Shown here piece after piece: positions 1 through 5,431 of a stretch of DNA of 5,431 nucleotides. This DNA comes from Rhodobacteraceae bacterium UBA7436 (GTDB taxonomy: Bacteria; Pseudomonadota; Alphaproteobacteria; Rhodobacterales; Rhodobacteraceae). Position 1 is the first letter of the stretch. Every line of letters starts with the position of its first letter. The position numbers were made by a program, and so were the translations under genes. Below the pieces are notes generated by a model that did not search any database, was not told the origin of the DNA, and worked only from the letters and a program-made list of their open reading frames with translations. The DNA lies in the NCBI GenBank assembly GCA_002478745.1, contig DLQI01000133.1, positions 1 to 5,431 of the forward strand, given 5' to 3'.

Positions 1-28
1 ACCAGTCCAATACAAGGCCATCCGTTGC

Positions 29-44
29 TTGCCAAGCTGGGCAA
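29..44. promoter_or_regulatory. Near-palindromic 16-bp site, possible operator
   Basis: The 16 bases TTGCCAAGCTGGGCAA match their own reverse complement at 14 of 16 positions, with perfect 5-bp arms TTGCC/GGCAA around an AGCT centre. The site lies 76 bases before the acyl-CoA dehydrogenase start. This is the size and symmetry of a dimeric repressor site (TetR or MarR type), which would suit a catabolic operon. It could instead be the weak stem of a terminator for an upstream gene outside the window, since three T residues follow, but the arms are short for that. The regulator is unknown; the operator role is inference. Confidence 0.35.
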
Positions 45-61
45 TTTGTGAAGCCTTGTGC

Positions 62-90
62 ACCGACGCAATACCGACGCAATACCGACG
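62..90. repeat. 11-bp tandem direct repeat, 2.6 copies
   Basis: The unit ACCGACGCAAT occurs twice without a mismatch (62-72, 73-83) and is followed by seven more matching bases (84-90). The period of 11 is close to one helical turn, so repeated CCGACG motifs would face the same side of the DNA. The repeat sits between the near-palindrome at 29-44 and the ribosome binding site of the acyl-CoA dehydrogenase gene, probably in the promoter or 5' leader. It may be a tandem binding site or simple replication slippage; the sequence alone does not decide. Confidence 0.7.
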
Positions 91-120
91 TTAAACAGAT
101 GCCGATTTTATGAGGTTCAG

Positions 121-1839
121 ATGCCATACCGCGCCCCCCTTGATGACTACAATTTCCTGTTTGATCATGTTGTCGGACTGGACAAAGTCCGCCAAACGGA
201 TCGGTTTGAGGATGCGAGTGATGACCTGACCCGTGCCATTCTGACTGAAGCTGGAAAACTCTGCGAAGAGGTCATGGCACCCCTTCAACGGGCGGGTGAT
301 ATGACCCCATCTTACCTAGAAAACGGTGTGGTTCGCACGGCAGATGGGTACGCCGATGGCTTTAAGGCCATTGCCGAAGGGGGATGGATTGGCATGTCCG
401 CAAACCCTGAGTTTGGTGGCATGGGCCTGCCCATGACGGTGACCACTGCAGTCAATGAAATGATGTCTGCAGCCTGTCTATCCTTGCAGCTTGCCCCTTT
501 GATGTCACAGGGGCAGATCGAGGCGCTGGAACACCACGCATCTGACGCAATCAAAGATATTTATTTGCCCAAACTGATATCAGGCGAATGGACAGGAACT
601 ATGAACCTGACCGAACCTCAGGCGGGATCTGATGTTGGGGCGTTAAATTCCAAGGCCGAAGAGAATGGTGACGGCACCTACCGCGTAAGTGGTCAGAAAA
701 TATACATTTCTTGGGGCGATAATGATTTCGCTAACAATATTTGCCACCTTGTTTTGGCCCGTTTGCCCGGCGCGCCTGCAGGGACCAAAGGTATCAGCCT
801 GTTCCTTGTTCCTAAATATTTGCCGGACGAAAACGGTGAAGCTGGTGTTGCCAATTCACTGAAAGTTGTGAGCCTAGAGCACAAGATGGGCCTGCACGGA
901 TCGCCTACTTGCGTGATGCAATATGACGATGCAACCGGTTGGCTTGTCGGTCCAGAGGGCGGAGGCATGGCAGCCATGTTTACCATGATGAATAACGCGC
1001 GTTTGGGGGTCGGTTGCCAGGGGATTGGCGCTGGCGAGGGTGCCTATCAACACGCACTGGCCTACGCACTGGATCGCAAACAAGGTCGCACACCGGTTGA
1101 GGGTGGCAGTGGCACAATCGTGGATCACGCTGACGTGCGCCGTATGTTGTTGAGCATGAAAGCCGACCTATTCGCATCCCGCGCCATCGCTTTGTCCTGC
1201 GCCGTGGCGATCGACATGGGCACCGCCACGGGCGAGGCCGAATGGAAAGCCCGCGCCGCATTCCTTACCCCCATCTCCAAAGCCTTCGGCACCGACGTCG
1301 GTATCGAAGTTTCCAACACCGCCTTACAGGTCCACGGCGGCATGGGTGTGATCGAAGAAACGGGGGCTGCACAGTACTCTCGTGATGTGCGTGTCACTGC
1401 GATTTATGAAGGTACCAATGGTATTCAAGCGATGGATTTAGTCGCCCGTAAAATGATGGATGGCGGCGAAGTCGCGAATGGTCTGATCGATGAGATTGAG
1501 GCGCATGCTGAAGCAGCACGCGATCGTTTCCCCAACATGGTGGACGATGTTTGGCAGGCCTGTGAAAGCCTACGCGAGGCAACGGATTGGCTAACCTCGG
1601 AAACTGATTTAAATCAAAGATTTGCAGGTGCGGTTCCATATCTTCGTGCCTTTGCGCGTATCCTTGGCGGACATATGCATTTGGCTGCGGCCTTGGCTGA
1701 CAGTACTGGCGGAAAACGTGAAAAGTTGGCGCGGTTCTATATCAAACGCCTGATGCCAGAATATGTTGGATTGTTGGCACATGCGCAGTCTGGCGCTGAC
1801 GATTTGTATGCGATCACGGTCGAAGAATTGGCATCCTGA
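121..1839 (+). CDS. Acyl-CoA dehydrogenase, DmdC-like C-terminally extended class
   Basis: A 572-residue FAD-dependent acyl-CoA dehydrogenase that would form the 2,3-double bond of an acyl-CoA and pass electrons to electron-transfer flavoprotein in the cytoplasm. The N-terminal YRAPLDDYNFLFDHV segment (3-17) is typical of the long subclass. The first family signature is LTEPQAGSD (163-171). The second covers QVHGGMG (403-409), YSRD (419-422) and IYEGTNGIQ with the likely catalytic base Glu430. Residues from about 460 form the extra C-terminal domain; ordinary family members are near 380-400 residues. This architecture is shared by DmdC (methylmercaptopropionyl-CoA dehydrogenase of DMSP breakdown) and by fatty acyl-CoA dehydrogenases, so the substrate is open. 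The ATG at 121 is chosen because GAGG (112-115) lies 5 bases before it and the protein then begins at the conserved MPYRAP; an in-frame GTG at 58 would add 21 unconserved-looking residues crossing the tandem repeat. The stop overlaps the next start. An island of C-ending codons lies at 1171-1344. Confidence 0.95.
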   Translation: MPYRAPLDDYNFLFDHVVGLDKVRQTDRFEDASDDLTRAILTEAGKLCEEVMAPLQRAGDMTPSYLENGVVRTADGYADGFKAIAEGGWIGMSANPEFGGMGLPMTVTTAVNEMMSAACLSLQLAPLMSQGQIEALEHHASDAIKDIYLPKLISGEWTGTMNLTEPQAGSDVGALNSKAEENGDGTYRVSGQKIYISWGDNDFANNICHLVLARLPGAPAGTKGISLFLVPKYLPDENGEAGVANSLKVVSLEHKMGLHGSPTCVMQYDDATGWLVGPEGGGMAAMFTMMNNARLGVGCQGIGAGEGAYQHALAYALDRKQGRTPVEGGSGTIVDHADVRRMLLSMKADLFASRAIALSCAVAIDMGTATGEAEWKARAAFLTPISKAFGTDVGIEVSNTALQVHGGMGVIEETGAAQYSRDVRVTAIYEGTNGIQAMDLVARKMMDGGEVANGLIDEIEAHAEAARDRFPNMVDDVWQACESLREATDWLTSETDLNQRFAGAVPYLRAFARILGGHMHLAAALADSTGGKREKLARFYIKRLMPEYVGLLAHAQSGADDLYAITVEELAS

Positions 1840-2885
1840 TGGGTGATATCGCGCCTAAAGGTCTGAACTACCCATGGGAAACGCCACCAGAACATGGTGT
1901 TCCGATTGAAGTCGCTGAAGGGGTCCTTTGGTTCCGCCTTCCGTTGCCGATGAAATTGGATCACGTCAATGTCTATGCATTGGATGAGGGTGACAGCTGG
2001 ACGGTTATCGACACCGGTTTTGCATCAAAAAAGTGCAAGGCGATCTGGCGGGGAATGATGGATGGTCCTTTGTGCGGTAAGCCCATTAGTCGTGTGGTTG
2101 TGACCCACCACCATCCGGATCACGTTGGTTTGGCCGGTTGGTTGAAAAGCGACTTTGGGGCTGAACTGGTTACAACGCGAACTGCATGGCTGACTGCGCG
2201 AATGCTAACTTTGGACGTTCAGGAGGTGCCAAACGCTGAAACACTGGCGTTTTATAAACTGTCTGGGATGGATTCTGATTTATACACGAAACGTGCAACT
2301 GAACGTCCCTTCAATTTTGCCGATATCGTTGCACCGATTCCTTTGGGATACACACGCATCCAAGAAGATGAGCAGATCAAAATGGGTGGCCGCACATGGG
2401 ACATTCATATGGGGAATGGCCATGCGCCAGAGCACGCAACCTTCTGGAGCCAAGATGACAATTTGGTCCTCGCAGGCGATCAAATCCTATCCTCAATCAG
2501 CCCGAACGTTGGCGTCTATGCAACGGAACCAATGGCCGACCCCATTGGTGAATGGTTAGAGGCCTGTGAACGCCTAAACCTTTTGGTGCGCGATGATCAC
2601 TTGGTGTTGGGTGGCCATAAATTGCCGTTCACTGGTTTGCCCCAACGCATGCACCAGTTGATTGAAAATCACCACAGTGCTCTGAAAAGGTTGGAAAAAC
2701 ACATCGAAACGCCAAAATCAGCGTCTGAATGTTTCTCTTGTTTGTTCAAAAGACCGATAGGTGAGGCCGAATATGGGCTCGCACTGGTTGAGTCTGTCGC
2801 GCATTTATCGCACCTATATCAAACAGGCCTTGCGACGCGTGAACTGCGTAGCGACGGCGCATGGGTGTACCAAAGCAAAGGATAG
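1839..2885 (+). CDS. Metallo-beta-lactamase-fold hydrolase
   Basis: A 348-residue cytoplasmic protein with the complete two-metal site of the metallo-beta-lactamase/glyoxalase II superfamily: T-H90-H-H92-P-D94-H95, then H195 in GNGHAPEH, D214 in LVLAGDQ, and H260 in GGHKLPF. The catalytic domain covers about residues 22-265. The last 80 or so residues resemble the helical/winged-helix tail of LACTB2-type members. No signal peptide is visible. The start at 1839 shares its A with the TGA of the acyl-CoA dehydrogenase (TGATG), so the two are translationally coupled; no strong ribosome binding site is present, as expected for coupling. The context suggests a substrate tied to acyl-CoA metabolism, for example a thioester, but the superfamily also includes nucleases, lactonases and sulfur enzymes, so no specific reaction is assigned. 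Confidence 0.93.
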   Translation: MGDIAPKGLNYPWETPPEHGVPIEVAEGVLWFRLPLPMKLDHVNVYALDEGDSWTVIDTGFASKKCKAIWRGMMDGPLCGKPISRVVVTHHHPDHVGLAGWLKSDFGAELVTTRTAWLTARMLTLDVQEVPNAETLAFYKLSGMDSDLYTKRATERPFNFADIVAPIPLGYTRIQEDEQIKMGGRTWDIHMGNGHAPEHATFWSQDDNLVLAGDQILSSISPNVGVYATEPMADPIGEWLEACERLNLLVRDDHLVLGGHKLPFTGLPQRMHQLIENHHSALKRLEKHIETPKSASECFSCLFKRPIGEAEYGLALVESVAHLSHLYQTGLATRELRSDGAWVYQSKG

Positions 2886-2888
2886 GGC

Positions 2889-3371
2889 ATGGGCGATCAG
2901 GTTAAGACAGCAACAGAAGCCGTAGAAGCAGACGCGCTGCCACGTGTTCATGAAGTGCATGCAGATCCCGCGACGCCTAATGCTGGCAACAATGCTGTCC
3001 CAAGTGGCGTCGCCAAGACACCGGTGCAAAAGAAAAGCCAAGCGCAATGGGCCTATGAGCGCTTGATCATCTACCTCAAGAATTTTGAAGAGCAGCTTGA
3101 TAACGAACACGAGGCTGCGATGGGGTTTGCTGGTGGTGACGCCGGTGTTCTGAAAATTGAAGGAATGGGCTATTATGACCCTGATATCGTAACGTTTTAT
3201 GGAACGGATCCTACGGGTGGTCGCACTCAGTTGGTGCAACACGTTACCCAGCTGAATGTAATGTTGCGGGCCGTACCTATGGATGTTGAAAAGGCCGAAC
3301 CCAACCGCATCGGCTTTCGTTTGGCTCAAGATTTGGATGACGACAACGAACAGCCAGTTGAGGGTGTATAA
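2889..3371 (+). CDS. DUF6173 family protein, function unknown
   Basis: A 160-residue acidic protein I recognise as DUF6173, a family mainly seen in alphaproteobacteria and without known function. Residues 1-48 are a low-complexity, Ala/Pro/Val-rich and probably disordered leader. The core (about 49-130) carries the conserved-looking stretches QAQWAYERLI, NFEEQLDNEHE, GGDAGVLKIEGMGYYDPDI and QLVQHVTQLNVMLRAVP. The tail (148-160) is acidic (DLDDDNEQ). There is no signal peptide or membrane segment, so it is probably cytoplasmic. It starts 3 bases after the hydrolase stop, with an AAGGA-like ribosome binding site at 2878-2882, placing it last in the acyl-CoA dehydrogenase operon. Its core could be a small alpha/beta binding domain, but no catalytic motif is apparent. 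Family call from memory; role unknown. Confidence 0.85.
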   Translation: MGDQVKTATEAVEADALPRVHEVHADPATPNAGNNAVPSGVAKTPVQKKSQAQWAYERLIIYLKNFEEQLDNEHEAAMGFAGGDAGVLKIEGMGYYDPDIVTFYGTDPTGGRTQLVQHVTQLNVMLRAVPMDVEKAEPNRIGFRLAQDLDDDNEQPVEGV

Positions 3372-3404
3372 GCAAGTTAGGCAATGTTTCTGGCCTGCGC
3401 CCCT

Positions 3405-3439
3405 TTGACGTGGTGACAGCGCGTGTCAGTTGGTATAAC
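3405..3439 (+). promoter_or_regulatory. Possible promoter/operator before cytochrome oxidase subunit IV
   Basis: The 110-base gap before the subunit IV gene contains TTGACG (3405-3410), GTGACA (3413-3418) and TATAAC (3434-3439). No pair has ideal spacing: 23 bases for the first box and 15 for the second, so promoter assignment is weak. Overlapping them is an inverted repeat with perfect 5-bp arms, TGACA (3414-3418) and TGTCA (3424-3428), around GCGCG. This would suit a dimeric regulator controlling transcription of the respiratory gene independently of the upstream operon. The regulator cannot be named. Confidence 0.35.
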
Positions 3440-3481
3440 CAGCACGAAATTATTGAGACCAATTCTACCAAGGAGAGACAC

Positions 3482-3616
3482 ATGGCTGAGCATAAACACG
3501 GCGAAATGAATTCAGAAACTCAAAAGAGCGACTATGATGCGTTCATCAAATTTGGAACATGGTCCATAGTGGTTGTGATCGGAATTTTGGTATTTATGGC
3601 GATTTTTGCACGTTAA
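3482..3616 (+). CDS. aa3-type cytochrome c oxidase subunit IV
   Basis: A 44-residue protein of the bacterial aa3 cytochrome oxidase subunit IV family (COX4_pro_2). The N-terminal HKHGEM motif (residues 4-9) and the central SDYDAFIKFGTWS are typical. A single membrane helix follows (about 25-42), with a short basic end. In Paracoccus and Rhodobacter the equivalent subunit packs on the side of the oxidase in the inner membrane as a non-catalytic accessory and is usually encoded away from the catalytic subunits, as appears to be the case here. The ATG at 3482 is chosen because a strong AAGGAG (3470-3475) lies 6 bases before it and the family motif starts immediately after; the frame is open back to 3410 but that extension has no family resemblance. 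Length matches the family. Confidence 0.93.
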   Translation: MAEHKHGEMNSETQKSDYDAFIKFGTWSIVVVIGILVFMAIFAR

Positions 3617-3644
3617 TTTGAATTAATAGTTTGGGGTTTAGGGT

Positions 3645-4244
3645 ATGCGGATTTTAGCAGGTTTAATAGTCGTTGCGTTTTTGGCGGCATGCTCATCTCA
3701 GCCCCCTAGTGCCCAAGCGACTGATGAAATTATTGCGCAAACTGCGTATCGCGAGGCAGGCCCTGCAACGCTGACGTTGATCACAATGATCAACAATGGT
3801 TCGCAAGCTGGCGCACACACAGCCTTGATGATCAACGGATCTCAGCGTGTTATATTCGACCCTGCGGGATCGTTCCGAAATGAAAGAGTGCCGCGCCGCG
3901 ATGACGTGTTGTACGGTATTCGTCCCGCGGTCTTGGCTGCTTACAAAGGGGCGCATGCGCGCTCTGAGTATCACATCGTGCTGCAAACTGTTGAAGTGAA
4001 ACCTGAAGTGGCGGAACAAGCGATCCGTCTGGCGATAGCCCGCGGCAGCGTAGGTGATGCGCAATGCGCTGCCTCTACCATTGCTTTGTTAAGGCAACTT
4101 GATGGTTTCTCGCAGATGTCGAACACCTTGTTTCCCAAACGTTTGATGAACAATTTTGCGACGCTTCCAGGCGTTCAGACCGAGAAATATTATGAAGATG
4201 ACGAAGGTACGATCCTTGATGGCATCGCCAAGGTTCAACTTTAA
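3645..4244 (+). CDS. Putative lipoprotein, possible permuted papain-like fold
   Basis: A 199-residue exported protein not recognised by name. Residues 1-15 form a short signal peptide with a clear lipobox, L13-A14-A15-C16, so it is predicted to be cleaved and lipidated at Cys16. The serine after Cys16 favours outer-membrane sorting under the E. coli rule, which may not apply here. The mature part has GAHTALMINGSQRVIFDPAGSF (His58, Asp72), an alternating strand at 108-118, a helix at about 119-133, and DAQCAAST with Cys141 at the start of a probable helix. A His in 'H-x-A-L-x-I-N-G' before a later helix-capping Cys resembles the order in circularly permuted NlpC/P60 enzymes, but this is inference from motif layout only. 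The start is 28 bases after the cytochrome oxidase gene. The ribosome binding site is poor (GGGG at 3633-3636), so cotranscription with subunit IV is plausible but not shown. Confidence 0.85.
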   Translation: MRILAGLIVVAFLAACSSQPPSAQATDEIIAQTAYREAGPATLTLITMINNGSQAGAHTALMINGSQRVIFDPAGSFRNERVPRRDDVLYGIRPAVLAAYKGAHARSEYHIVLQTVEVKPEVAEQAIRLAIARGSVGDAQCAASTIALLRQLDGFSQMSNTLFPKRLMNNFATLPGVQTEKYYEDDEGTILDGIAKVQL

Positions 4245-4258
4245 TCTAACGACTCTGC

Positions 4259-4585
4259 TTAACCGAATAAGTACAATCCAAGCCCTAGTGTGATAGCACC
4301 ATTGCAAATCGCAACGATGACGTTGCGGGTCCATGCGCCAACGCTGAAGGTTACGATTGCAGCAATCAAGCGAACAGGTTCAGGACCGGTGTTTGCTTCG
4401 TTGGATAACGCAACCATTGGTGCGATCAGTGCGGGAATAATAGCAACAGCTGTATAGCGCAGGTATCTAAGTGCCCATGCCGGCAGTGAGCGATCCCCAA
4501 CCAACCCCAAGAACGAAAAGCGCAGCATGAAACTGCCGATTCCCAAGGCGAAAATGATGAACCAAAGGCTGCCTTTGTCGATCAT
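4259..4585 (-). CDS. azlD: AzlD family branched-chain amino acid export subunit
   Basis: A 108-residue integral membrane protein of the AzlD family, the small partner of AzlC. About four hydrophobic segments are visible (6-27, 42-60, 71-88, 89-106). The early arginine in FMLRFSFLGL and the segment ALRYLRYTAVAIIPALIAPMV match the family pattern. With AzlC it is predicted to export branched-chain amino acids or analogues from the cytoplasm (E. coli YgaZH exports valine). The start at 4585 is chosen over an in-frame ATG at 4615 because it gives the ATGA overlap with the azlC stop, has AAGAGG (4598-4593) 7 bases before it, and fits the family length. It converges on the lipoprotein gene with only 14 bases between stops; no clear terminator hairpin is visible there. 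Confidence 0.93.
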   Translation of the reverse strand: MIDKGSLWFIIFALGIGSFMLRFSFLGLVGDRSLPAWALRYLRYTAVAIIPALIAPMVALSNEANTGPEPVRLIAAIVTFSVGAWTRNVIVAICNGAITLGLGLYLFG

Positions 4586-5301
4586 AGCGCAGCCTCTTGT
4601 TTGCGTGTGATCCATACTTCGGTTTGCGATCCCGCGGCCATGCCCGCAAAACCTGCGATAATCAGGCCCAGTGAATACGGAACGTTGATGCAGATTAGAC
4701 TGACAACAATTGCTGTAATCGCGGCAACTAGGTGCGGTAGGCTGCGTATCATCGGGGCAATCATTGATAGGAACGCGATGGGTAGGGCAAAGTCGATCGG
4801 GATGCTTGGTGGCAGTTGGGTGCCTAGTGCTGCGCCAAGAAAGCTACAAATGAACCATGCGCCCATGACTAACGTACATGTCCCGAAATAATACGCAGTG
4901 CGCTGTGGTAGGCTCATGTTTGGTGCATCTTCGAATTTAGCATGCGCTAAGGCATAACTTTGATCGACCAACATGTATGACATCAAAACCCGTTGCCACA
5001 GTGGTGCGGTTCCAAGGTAGGGGGTGATGGCGGCGGAATACATCGCTACCCGCAGGTTCACAGCGAGGGCGGAAATCAACACGATCAAGGTTGGCGTTTC
5101 TTTTTGCATCAACTCAAGGGCAGTGAATTGGGCGGCTCCGGCGATGACCACAAAGGAAAAGCTCATGACCTCAAAAAGGTTTAAACCAGCTTCGGTTGCA
5201 ATGACACCAAACAGCACGGCAAAAGGTGCGGCGACCAAGATAAAAGGCGCCCCGTCGCGAACGCCCATCCAGTAGGCGGATTTGGTGGTGGTGGATGTCA
5301 T
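4582..5301 (-). CDS. azlC: AzlC family branched-chain amino acid export permease
   Basis: A 239-residue inner-membrane protein of the AzlC (YgaZ) family, the large subunit of a two-component branched-chain amino acid exporter. Family features seen are GVRDGAPFILVAAPFAVLFGV (from 13), SFVVIAGAAQFTALELM (49-65), the NLR motif at 82-84 followed by MYSAAITPYL, and seven or so hydrophobic segments (about 18-36, 44-64, 70-92, 134-158, 168-184, 188-205, 208-224). Length is normal. The ATG at 5301 has only a weak AAGAG upstream; Met12 (5268) is an alternative but has no ribosome binding site either. Its TGA overlaps the azlD ATG by 4 bases. Annotators often call it an ABC transporter permease, but no ATPase is present and the family is not of ABC type. 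Confidence 0.94.
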   Translation of the reverse strand: MTSTTTKSAYWMGVRDGAPFILVAAPFAVLFGVIATEAGLNLFEVMSFSFVVIAGAAQFTALELMQKETPTLIVLISALAVNLRVAMYSAAITPYLGTAPLWQRVLMSYMLVDQSYALAHAKFEDAPNMSLPQRTAYYFGTCTLVMGAWFICSFLGAALGTQLPPSIPIDFALPIAFLSMIAPMIRSLPHLVAAITAIVVSLICINVPYSLGLIIAGFAGMAAGSQTEVWITRKQEAAL

Positions 5302-5312
5302 GTGGAACTCTT

Positions 5313-5340
5313 AGATTATCCTCAAACGACTAGCTGTCAA
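5313..5340 (-). promoter_or_regulatory. Possible azlC promoter
   Basis: Reading the - strand, a perfect TTGACA -35 hexamer (5340-5335) is followed after 16 bases by TAATCT (5318-5313), or after 14 bases by the better-matching GATAAT (5320-5315). The site is in the 48-base gap between azlC and the divergent reading frame. If used, transcription would begin only about 5-8 bases before the azlC ATG, giving a very short leader that would leave out or truncate the weak ribosome binding site. The spacing compromise lowers confidence. Confidence 0.4.
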
Positions 5341-5349
5341 AAGGTAGGG

Positions 5350-5431
5350 ATGCAATTGGCAAGATCAGATGACATGGACGAGTACTTGGTCGCACCTGAT
5401 CCGGCAAAGGTCGGATTGACCCGCCACGTTG
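5350..5431 (+). CDS. 5' end of unrecognised gene, cut by window edge
   Basis: A + strand frame opens at the ATG at 5350 and stays open to the end of the window (27 full codons). An AAGG (5341-5344) lies 5 bases before the ATG, a reasonable ribosome binding site. The visible peptide is hydrophilic and acidic at first (SDDMDEY at 6-12), then APDPAKVGLTRHV, with no signal peptide or membrane segment. A second in-frame ATG at 5374 is another possible start. Divergent placement next to azlC would fit a regulator, but nothing visible shows DNA binding and I do not recognise the family. The frame is also open upstream of 5350, so the start is not certain. Confidence 0.5.
   Translation, partial: MQLARSDDMDEYLVAPDPAKVGLTRHV

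Noticed and set aside
58..120. A 21-residue N-terminal extension of the acyl-CoA dehydrogenase from GTG at 58
   Set aside because: It is partly made of the tandem repeat and lacks family resemblance; the ATG at 121 has a well-placed GAGG and begins the conserved N-terminus.
2814..3329. A 171-codon open frame on the - strand
   Set aside because: It lies antisense to the DUF6173 gene and the end of the hydrolase gene, has no ribosome binding site or recognisable domain, and its His/Cys/Phe-rich composition looks like a shadow.
3410..3481. A 24-residue N-terminal extension of cytochrome oxidase subunit IV
   Set aside because: The strong AAGGAG at 3470-3475 and the family motif place the start at 3482; the extension would also cover the promoter-like region.
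3951..3960. GCGCATGCGC perfect 10-bp palindrome
   Set aside because: It encodes part of a Gly-Ala-His-Ala-Arg run within the lipoprotein and is short enough to be chance in GC-rich coding DNA.
4230..4270. A terminator between the convergent lipoprotein and azlD genes
   Set aside because: GGTT and AACC ends can pair but only with a bulge and a large A/T-rich loop; there is no GC-rich stem or T tract, so it is not supported.
4586..4615. An upstream ATG for azlD at 4615
   Set aside because: It would add ten hydrophilic residues inside azlC; the 4585 start has the ATGA overlap, a good ribosome binding site and the family length.
1..5431. A defence, mobile or secondary-metabolite system
   Set aside because: All complete genes but the lipoprotein fall into recognised metabolic, respiratory, transport or conserved-unknown families, and there are no transposases, integrases, toxin-antitoxin pairs or repeat arrays.

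Overview
The window looks like ordinary chromosome from a marine alphaproteobacterium, most likely a roseobacter or relative (Rhodobacterales). This rests on recognised protein types: an acyl-CoA dehydrogenase of the DmdC-like, C-terminally extended class, a DUF6173 protein, the very small subunit IV of aa3-type cytochrome c oxidase found in alphaproteobacteria, and an AzlCD pair. No database search was possible, so the taxon is an inference. There are no rRNA or tRNA genes, CRISPR arrays, insertion sequences or phage genes, and no gene-free stretch over 300 bases.

Layout on the + strand: a 120-base leader with a near-palindrome and an 11-bp tandem repeat; an acyl-CoA dehydrogenase (121-1839); a metallo-beta-lactamase-fold hydrolase whose start codon overlaps the dehydrogenase stop (1839-2885); and a DUF6173 protein 3 bases later (2889-3371). 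These three are almost certainly one operon. A 110-base gap with a perfect-armed inverted repeat then leads to the 44-residue cytochrome oxidase subunit IV gene (3482-3616) and a 199-residue lipoprotein (3645-4244).

On the - strand, convergent with the lipoprotein, lies a translationally coupled azlC-azlD pair (5301-4582 and 4585-4259), a predicted branched-chain amino acid exporter. Diverging from azlC, a + strand reading frame opens at 5350 and runs off the window; its product is not recognised.

Functionally, the first operon points to acyl-CoA (fatty acid or methylthio-acid) oxidation with an accessory hydrolase. The middle holds a respiratory accessory subunit and a cell-envelope lipoprotein. 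The right end holds amino acid export. I see no convincing new multi-gene system. The best leads are the lipoprotein, whose His/Asp/Cys layout hints at a permuted papain-like fold; the conserved unknown DUF6173 coupled to acyl-CoA metabolism; a sharp island of C-ending codons inside the dehydrogenase gene; and the repeat-rich leader of the first operon.
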